64,000 nt of DNA from UBA6614 sp002433235. GTDB lineage: Bacteria; Verrucomicrobiota; Verrucomicrobiia; Limisphaerales; UBA1100. Below the pieces are notes generated by a model that saw nothing but the letters and a program-made list of their open reading frames with translations, was not told the DNA's origin and ran no database searches. Where the stretch lies: contig DJHS01000101.1 of NCBI GenBank assembly GCA_002433235.1, positions 26,973 to 90,972 of the forward strand. Reading direction: 5' to 3'. This document shows positions 59,161 to 64,000 of this stretch, one piece after another. Each line of letters starts with the position of its first letter. Position 1 is the first letter of the stretch. A program made the translations under genes and the position numbers.

Positions 59161-60917
59161 TTCGGCAACACCTCCAACGCCACCGGTTGGCCTTCATGCG
59201 TCCAGTCCGCGCCGCGGTATTTGCCCTTGGCGATGACCACCAGCGAGTGCTTGCCCGCTGCGGTCTCGGCGGGTGCGGACAACTCGAACTCGACGAAATT
59301 TTTGTTGGTGGCAACGGTGATTTTCTCAGGCGCCTTGATGCCATCGGGGAGATTCTTGAGTGTGATGGCGATGGGTTGCGGAGCCGCCTTTTGGCCGATG
59401 GGCGGCGGCGGGCGCAGGGTGGTGACGCGCACTTTCGCCTTGGCGCCAGCCTTTAATTTAATATCGGCAACAGTGATGCGCGTGGGTGCGATGACGGCGA
59501 CAGGCACGACATTGCGCAACGCCGCGGGCGGAAATGCAAGCTGCGGCCAGCGGGCTCGGTGGGCGGCTAACAGGTCGAGCGTACTCTTGGCGGGCGAATC
59601 GCCCTCGCCGACGCCGGTGATGCGGAGGTGATGCAACGTGCCGGGTTTCGCGTTGGCGGGCACGGTGAACTTGGCGGTGAAATCCTTTGCCTTGGCCTGG
59701 ATGGGCTCGGCAGCCGTCCAGTCGGCGGCGAGCGTGATGGCGCCGTCGTAGTCGTGCCGCTCGATTTGCAACGGCAGATTCACCTGCTGACCGGGGATAG
59801 CCCAAAAACGGTCGGCTTTGTTTTTGTCGGTCTTGAGATTGAGCTGAAATGCGCCGCGCCCCGCATGGGTGGTGAGGCGATAGGCATGATGCGGGCCGCC
59901 GGCGCGGATGAGTTCCTCCACGCGCAACGTGTACGCGCCGGCGGCGGGCAGGCGATGGCGCAGGACGGTTTGGCGCGTGTTCTCCGTGCCAGCGGTGGCG
60001 ATGGCACTACCGTCCTTGTTAAGCAGTTCGAGGTAAATATATGCGGGCGAGCCGACACTGCGGCTGAAGGCGCGAATGGTGACCCAATCATCCTTCTTGC
60101 CGGTGAAAGAAAAATGGTCGCGAGCTCCCGGTTCCTCGATGCGCCCAAAGGCCGGCTGCCCCAGCGAAAGCGGCGTGGCCTGGGCGGGGGTGTTGTTGGG
60201 TTCCTTCTCGATGACGGCGCCGGATGCGGGCCGCACCTTGGGCCAGATTTCGAAATCTCCGACGCGCAGCCGGTATGCCTGTCCGCCGCGGTATTGCACG
60301 TCGCGCAACTCGAGGCGGTATTGGCCGGTTTGCTTGGCGGTGTGGACAAGCCCTGCATCGCTTCCGAGTACTTCATCATCATCGGCATAGTTTACTTCGC
60401 GGCCCATGGGATTGAGCAGACGAATCATCGGGTCGGCGCCGGAGCCGATGCGCTCGGCGAAAACTTCGATGGCGAGGCGCTGGCCGGCTTTGGCGTCGAA
60501 GGCGAACCAGTGCGAATGCACGCCGCCGGTTTTGCTGTCGATTGCGGCGGGGAGCTTGAGAAGGGCAGGCTTGGTTTTGTCGGTGCTTATTTTTTTTGTG
60601 GCGGGCGTGGAGTCGAATGCGATGAAGCGCGCGTCGCTCAATCCGGAACGGTCATGCAACCGCAGCACGCCGACGCCGTTGGCATCTGCGGGCGCGGTAA
60701 TGGTGAAGATGGCTTGCTGGGCGTTGATGCGTTTGACGAGCTTGGCGACGCCGAAACTGGTCCAGAGGCGAAGATCATCGCCGAAGCCGTTACCAATGAC
60801 TTTCACCTCACCGGTTTTGCCGGGCGCGATAGTGAGCGGCTCGGTGCCGGAAAAGGAAGGCATGGCGGCAACGCGACACACGAGCAGTGCGAAGGCGAGA
60901 AAAAGCGGGAGGCGCAT
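59157..60917 (-). CDS. Exported pre-peptidase C-terminal (PPC)-domain protein
   Basis: 586 residues from the ATG at 60917 (Sec signal RLPLFLAFALLVCRVAAM). Tandem beta-sandwich domains of the PPC type: GVHSHWFAFDAKAGQRLAIE, TGQYRLELRDVQYRGGQAYR and RIEEPGARDHFSFTGKKDDW. Such domains typically bind carbohydrate or mediate surface attachment. No catalytic motif recognised. Overlaps the DUF1549 gene by 4 bases (ATGA), a translation-coupled part of the cluster-3 operon. Confidence 0.82.
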   Translation of the reverse strand: MRLPLFLAFALLVCRVAAMPSFSGTEPLTIAPGKTGEVKVIGNGFGDDLRLWTSFGVAKLVKRINAQQAIFTITAPADANGVGVLRLHDRSGLSDARFIAFDSTPATKKISTDKTKPALLKLPAAIDSKTGGVHSHWFAFDAKAGQRLAIEVFAERIGSGADPMIRLLNPMGREVNYADDDEVLGSDAGLVHTAKQTGQYRLELRDVQYRGGQAYRLRVGDFEIWPKVRPASGAVIEKEPNNTPAQATPLSLGQPAFGRIEEPGARDHFSFTGKKDDWVTIRAFSRSVGSPAYIYLELLNKDGSAIATAGTENTRQTVLRHRLPAAGAYTLRVEELIRAGGPHHAYRLTTHAGRGAFQLNLKTDKNKADRFWAIPGQQVNLPLQIERHDYDGAITLAADWTAAEPIQAKAKDFTAKFTVPANAKPGTLHHLRITGVGEGDSPAKSTLDLLAAHRARWPQLAFPPAALRNVVPVAVIAPTRITVADIKLKAGAKAKVRVTTLRPPPPIGQKAAPQPIAITLKNLPDGIKAPEKITVATNKNFVEFELSAPAETAAGKHSLVVIAKGKYRGADWTHEGQPVALEVLPK

Positions 60918-60956
60918 GGCCGATGGTTTCGCGGAATGCATCGGCGGTCAACGGCG

Positions 60957-61835
60957 TTATTTGCGGGCGGTTTTGGTGGCGCTGGGCATGTCGAGTAGAT
61001 ACAGGTCAAAGCGCCCGCCGCGTTCGCCGACATAAATGATGCGACGCCCATCGGGATGCCAACTGGCGTAGTCGTCGCGCTCGTCGTTGTGCGTGAGGCG
61101 GCGGAGGTTTTTGCCGTCGATATCCATCACGTACAACTCGCGGTTGCCATCGCGCACACTGGTGAAGACGATGCGCCGGCCGTCAGGCGACACCTCCGGG
61201 CGGATGTCCATCACGGTGTTGTTCGTGAGGCGCTTCACGTTCTTGCCGTCGGCATCGCTGGTGTAAATCTCGTATGTATTCGTCCGACTGCTGCCGAAGA
61301 CGAGCGTCTTGCCGTCGGGCGTGAAGCTCGGCCAGTTGTTAACGCCTGTGCCCTCGGTGATTTGCTTTTTGTTTTTGCCGTCGGGCGTCACGCGCCAGAT
61401 GTGCTGCGGGCCGGTCTCGGCGAAGCAGTAAAACACAAACTTGCTGTCCGGCGAAAACACCGGGCTGCGATAGCCGCCGCGCCCGCCGTGCTTCACGTGC
61501 GCGTCCTTGCGCGGGTCGCGATGGCGGATGACAAAGTGCGCCGTGAGGTTGCCCGTGCATTCGTTGAACGCAATGTACTTGCCGTCGGGCGACATCGCCG
61601 CGTTGAGCTGATGTTTGTTTGCGTCCTTGAACATCGGCTGCGGCTTTAAATCCTTCGCATCCATCACCATCAGCCGAATCAACGCCCGCGTCTCGTCGAA
61701 CGAGTACATGATTTCTTTGCCGTCGTTGATGAAGCGCGGATCCCGCTTGTTTGTGCCGTCGGTTGTCAACCGCACCTCCGCCGCGCCGAGCGCAATCGTG
61801 CCCGCGATGAAAATGAAAAACAAATTCGCGCGCAT
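60957..61835 (-). CDS. TolB-like PD40 beta-propeller protein (cluster 3)
   Basis: 292 residues from the ATG at 61835, which overlaps the stop of the DUF1501 gene (TAATG). Signal peptide RANLFFIFIAGTIALGAA. Six PD40 blades: RDPRFINDGKEIMYSF, AMSPDGKYIAFNECTG, SPVFSPDSKFVFYCFA, WPSFTPDGKTLVFGSS, RPEVSPDGRRIVFTSV, YASWHPDGRRIIYVGE. Similar to TolB repeats but without the TolB N-terminal domain, so not a Tol component; probable periplasmic protein-interaction propeller. Confidence 0.85.
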   Translation of the reverse strand: MRANLFFIFIAGTIALGAAEVRLTTDGTNKRDPRFINDGKEIMYSFDETRALIRLMVMDAKDLKPQPMFKDANKHQLNAAMSPDGKYIAFNECTGNLTAHFVIRHRDPRKDAHVKHGGRGGYRSPVFSPDSKFVFYCFAETGPQHIWRVTPDGKNKKQITEGTGVNNWPSFTPDGKTLVFGSSRTNTYEIYTSDADGKNVKRLTNNTVMDIRPEVSPDGRRIVFTSVRDGNRELYVMDIDGKNLRRLTHNDERDDYASWHPDGRRIIYVGERGGRFDLYLLDMPSATKTARK

Positions 61836-63163
61836 TAAATCAACTCCTTGATGACCTTGCCGCCGTCGAGCACCTTCATCTCCGCCCGCGCCTGCGCATC
61901 CACACCGGCCAGCTCGCAGATGGTCGTGCCCGTCATCAACGGCGTGATGGGCGGGGTGACGGGGTAATTGCCCACGCGATCGCTCTCGCCGATGCAACGC
62001 CCTGGCTGCACACCACCGCCGGCCCAGACGGAGAAGTAGCAGTGCTGCCAGTGTTCACGTGCGGCGCGTTTGCTGATCTTGGGCGTGCGACCGAATTCGC
62101 CCATCGCCACCACGAGCGTGTCCTTCAGCAAACCGCGCCCGTTCAGGTCGTCCAACAACGCAGAGAACGCGCGATCAAAAATCGGGCAGTGCCGATCCTG
62201 CAACAGCTCGAAGTTAAAAATGTGTGTGTCCCAACCCCAGTCGCCGTTCGGCGTAAAGGTTTCCACGTACTCGCTCCAGTTCACCTGCACGTACGGCACG
62301 CCGGTCTCCACGAGGCGCCGCGCCATCAGGCAGCTTTGGCCAAAGGTCGTCTGGCCGTACGCCTCGCGCGTCTTCGCTTTCTCCTTCGTCAGGTCAAACG
62401 CCGCCCGCGCCTTCGGATCCGCCAGCAGGCCGTATGCACTTTGGTGCGTGCGTTTCCAGTCGGCGATACCCGCGTTGTCCAGCTTTCGCTCGGCGGCGTC
62501 CAGTTGCGCCAGCAAATCTTTCCGATCCGAGATGCGGTTCGGCGTTAGTCCCTCAAGCAGCTTCAGCGTCGGAATGTTCGCCTCGCCCTTTTCGCTGCAC
62601 TCCACGAGAAACGGATCGTGCGCCTTGCCCAACGTGCCGCCGCCATAGCCCGCGATGCGCCGCGGCAGATCACGCGGGATGCCGTGCCCCACATAAAAGA
62701 ACGGCGGCAACGCATCCGCATGTCCGCGATGCTTCGCGACGATCGCGCCAAAATTCGGATGCACCGTCGGCCGCTCCTCAAAGCCCGTCAAACCCACCGT
62801 GCCCGCGCCCGGATGCCCTCCGTTGGTGCTCTGCATCGAACGAATCACGCTGAACATGTCCGATCGCTTCGCCAGCTTCGGCAGCAGCTCCGTGAAATGC
62901 ATGCCCGGCGTCCGCGTCGGGATCGTGCCAAACGGTCCGCGATGATCACTCGGCGCATCCGGCTTCGGGTCAAACATGTCAATATGACTCGGGCCGCCCC
63001 AGAGCCAGAGCACAATCACCGACTTCGCCCGCGGCGCCTTCCCTGCCGCCCAAGCCTCGTTCCCCAGCCCAAACGCCATCGGCAACGCCGCCGCCGTCTG
63101 CAAAAACGACCGCCGGGTCTGCCCGCCGCAGGACCGCGCTTTAAAATCCCCAATGCCGAGCAT
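61835..63163 (-). CDS. DUF1501 family Tat-exported protein (cluster 3)
   Basis: 442 residues from the ATG at 63163 (GGAGAA site upstream). Tat signal GGQTRRSFLQTAAALPMAFG. Family blocks: SVIVLWLWGGPSHIDMFDPK, QSCLMARRLVETGVPYVQVN, VAMGEFGRTPKISKRAAREH. First large gene of the cluster-3 operon: DUF1501, PD40 propeller, PPC protein, DUF1549/1553, PSCyt1-WD40, all on the minus strand with tiny gaps or overlaps. Confidence 0.9.
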   Translation of the reverse strand: MLGIGDFKARSCGGQTRRSFLQTAAALPMAFGLGNEAWAAGKAPRAKSVIVLWLWGGPSHIDMFDPKPDAPSDHRGPFGTIPTRTPGMHFTELLPKLAKRSDMFSVIRSMQSTNGGHPGAGTVGLTGFEERPTVHPNFGAIVAKHRGHADALPPFFYVGHGIPRDLPRRIAGYGGGTLGKAHDPFLVECSEKGEANIPTLKLLEGLTPNRISDRKDLLAQLDAAERKLDNAGIADWKRTHQSAYGLLADPKARAAFDLTKEKAKTREAYGQTTFGQSCLMARRLVETGVPYVQVNWSEYVETFTPNGDWGWDTHIFNFELLQDRHCPIFDRAFSALLDDLNGRGLLKDTLVVAMGEFGRTPKISKRAAREHWQHCYFSVWAGGGVQPGRCIGESDRVGNYPVTPPITPLMTGTTICELAGVDAQARAEMKVLDGGKVIKELI

Positions 63164-63174
63164 GCTGTATTCTC

Positions 63175-63351
63175 CTAATGGCCGCCCGAGGGTAGGCAGC
63201 CCCATTTAGTGAACGCCCAGACGCCAATGCCTAGGTTGGCGAAAAATGGAACGGCCGCAAACAATGTGCCGCCTTTGGCAAGAATCACGACACTTGCGCC
63301 CATCACGACGCCCATGAGGGTGATCAATCCGAATGCTTTCAAGAACTCCAT
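63175..63351 (-). CDS. Small two-helix membrane protein, 58 residues
   Basis: ATG at 63351 to TAG at 63175-63177. It reads MEFLKAFGLITLMGVVMGAS, then VVILAKGGTLFAAVPFFANL and a short GxGVWAFTKWG end. Two hydrophobic helices (about 6-26 and 31-49) with a short turn make it a convincing membrane protein despite its size. Its stop lies 11 bases before the DUF1501 start, so it probably heads the cluster-3 operon. No family recognised. Confidence 0.6.
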   Translation of the reverse strand: MEFLKAFGLITLMGVVMGASVVILAKGGTLFAAVPFFANLGIGVWAFTKWGCLPSGGH

Positions 63352-63403
63352 ACGCGGTCATTCTAGCAGGTGTGCGGTGCCGTACAAGGGCAAAGGCCTG
63401 GTG

Positions 63404-63808
63404 TTAGTCAGTGATGATACACCACGGCATGGCTTCCCGGAGAGAATCGACGGCGGCGAAGGTCGCGGTCTTATAAAGGAGCAGGGTTTTTAGCTGGCGC
63501 AGTTGCTTTAGATGCTCCAAGCCGGCCGGAGTGATGCGCGTATGAGCCAGCGAGAGAATTCGGAGGTTTGATAATTCCTTCAGCAGAAGTAGATCATCAT
63601 CACGGACGGCTGTGCGAGCGAGGATGACCTCATTGACCTTGCCTTGTGTATCCACACGCACCACACCGCCCATGTCACGGAAAATCTGTGCAATTTCAGC
63701 TTCGCGGGCATTGACAGGCTGGGGAGGGCGCATGGTTGGGCACGCCAAACAAATCAAAACAGTAAGCAAGAGCAGAACTTGAGGGAATCTTCGGGAAATG
63801 CTCCTCAC
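63404..63808 (-). CDS. Small leucine-rich-repeat lipoprotein
   Basis: 134 residues. The N-terminal signal LLLLTVLICLAC ends in a lipobox-like Cys. The mature part has LRR-type units: VILARTAVRDDDLLLLKELS, NLRILSLAHTRITPAGLEHL, QLRQLKTLLLYKTATFAAVD. Three to four short repeats, as in many verrucomicrobial/planctomycete LRR proteins; probable protein-binding outer-membrane lipoprotein. Confidence 0.72.
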   Translation of the reverse strand: MRSISRRFPQVLLLLTVLICLACPTMRPPQPVNAREAEIAQIFRDMGGVVRVDTQGKVNEVILARTAVRDDDLLLLKELSNLRILSLAHTRITPAGLEHLKQLRQLKTLLLYKTATFAAVDSLREAMPWCIITD

Positions 63809-63847
63809 GTCCGAAGACTATCGAAAACAATCGCGTGATTCAAGCCA

Positions 63848-64000
63848 TCATGCCTCGAGTTCCCAGCGGGCGAGCTTGTTGTGGCCGACGGCGTAGATTT
63901 TGTCGGCGGTCTCGTTGAGGTTAAACTCGTGAATGTGCATCGGGGCTTTTTCGGAGCGGGTGATTTTCAGCGCATCGGGGTCGATGAAGAGTAACCAGCC
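63848..64000 (-). CDS. C-terminus of a WD40-like protein (5' part beyond window)
   Basis: The minus strand is open from the window edge to the TGA at 63848-63850, giving 50 residues that read GWLLFIDPDALKITRSEKAP, then HIHEFNLNETADKIYAVGHN and KLARWELEA. The AVGH plus W-E-L ending is the last blade of a WD40/quinoprotein-type propeller as found in planctomycete/verrucomicrobial repeat proteins. The remainder lies outside. Confidence 0.6.
   Translation of the reverse strand, partial: GWLLFIDPDALKITRSEKAPMHIHEFNLNETADKIYAVGHNKLARWELEA

Noticed and set aside
59628..60998. Long plus-strand open frame (456 codons)
   Set aside because: Antisense to the PPC-domain gene and crossing its 5' end; no signal, no domain.

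Overview
The window looks like chromosomal DNA of a Verrucomicrobiota bacterium, most like free-living Limisphaerales/Pedosphaera-type lineages. The evidence is three clusters of Tat-exported DUF1501 proteins with Planctomycete/Verrucomicrobia cytochrome (PSCyt1/DUF1549/DUF1553) proteins, several single-gene pseudopilins with an FTLIE(L/V)LVV signal, GC-rich codon use and a Gram-negative envelope (Tol-Pal, lipoproteins, RND efflux). This placement is inferred from gene content; no rRNA or tRNA gene was seen. No insertion sequence, phage or CRISPR array was seen.

Layout. 1-243: 3' end of glgB. 479-5369: a Tol-Pal operon (tolQ, tolR, tolA/tonB-like, tolB and two tandem pal genes) closed by a terminator. 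5554-10569: tatA, a tatC with a long His/Asp-rich N-terminal extension, ispE, an Lrp/AsnC regulator and a D-xylonate-dehydratase-like gene. 10659-17248 (minus): DUF1501 protein plus a giant 1689-residue cytochrome/WD40/DUF1549/DUF1553 protein. 17453-20314: a pseudopilin fused to a lipase-like hydrolase, a convergent lipoprotein, a repeat-rich intergenic region and a small CxxCH protein. 20406-24653: metallopeptidase, then an operon of MIF-like tautomerase, ABC ATPase, FtsX-type permease with a His-rich segment and ZnuA-like binding protein, and a small secreted Cys protein. 24835-28841: cytochrome-like lipoprotein and a minus-strand operon of membrane-fusion protein, exported squalene-cyclase-like repeat protein and a deiodinase-like protein interrupted by an in-frame UGA that I read as selenocysteine. 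28870-33977: sugar isomerase-like protein, intradiol dioxygenase, enolase-superfamily dehydratase with sarcosine-oxidase-like oxidase, metallopeptidase. 34060-36826: two GAF paralogues (one with FHA) and an ECF sigma factor. 36823-43842: glyoxalase, an S9-like protein lacking recognisable catalytic Asp/His, a pseudopilin, threonine aldolase, a second pseudopilin fusion (carbohydrate-binding-like tail), a HEAT lipoprotein and a membrane protein. 43879-49990: RND pump, adaptor and outer-membrane channel. 50149-53576: second DUF1501/DUF1549 pair. 53715-55338: SDR dehydrogenase and FAH hydrolase, resembling the end of the non-phosphorylative L-fucose route. 55350-63351: third cytochrome cluster, with the giant protein's domains split over two genes. 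63404-64000: small LRR lipoprotein and the C-terminus of a WD40-like protein.

The strongest unusual signals are (a) the UGA-containing deiodinase/EF-hand gene with a candidate bacterial SECIS hairpin 14 nt downstream of the UGA; (b) two proteins that share a roughly 250-residue pseudopilin head but carry unrelated C-terminal modules (lipase versus carbohydrate-binding-like), each beside a lipoprotein gene; (c) a zinc-type binding protein paired with a MacB/FtsX-type rather than a ZnuB-type permease; and (d) fused versus split versions of the same cytochrome/WD40/DUF1549/DUF1553 architecture within one window.
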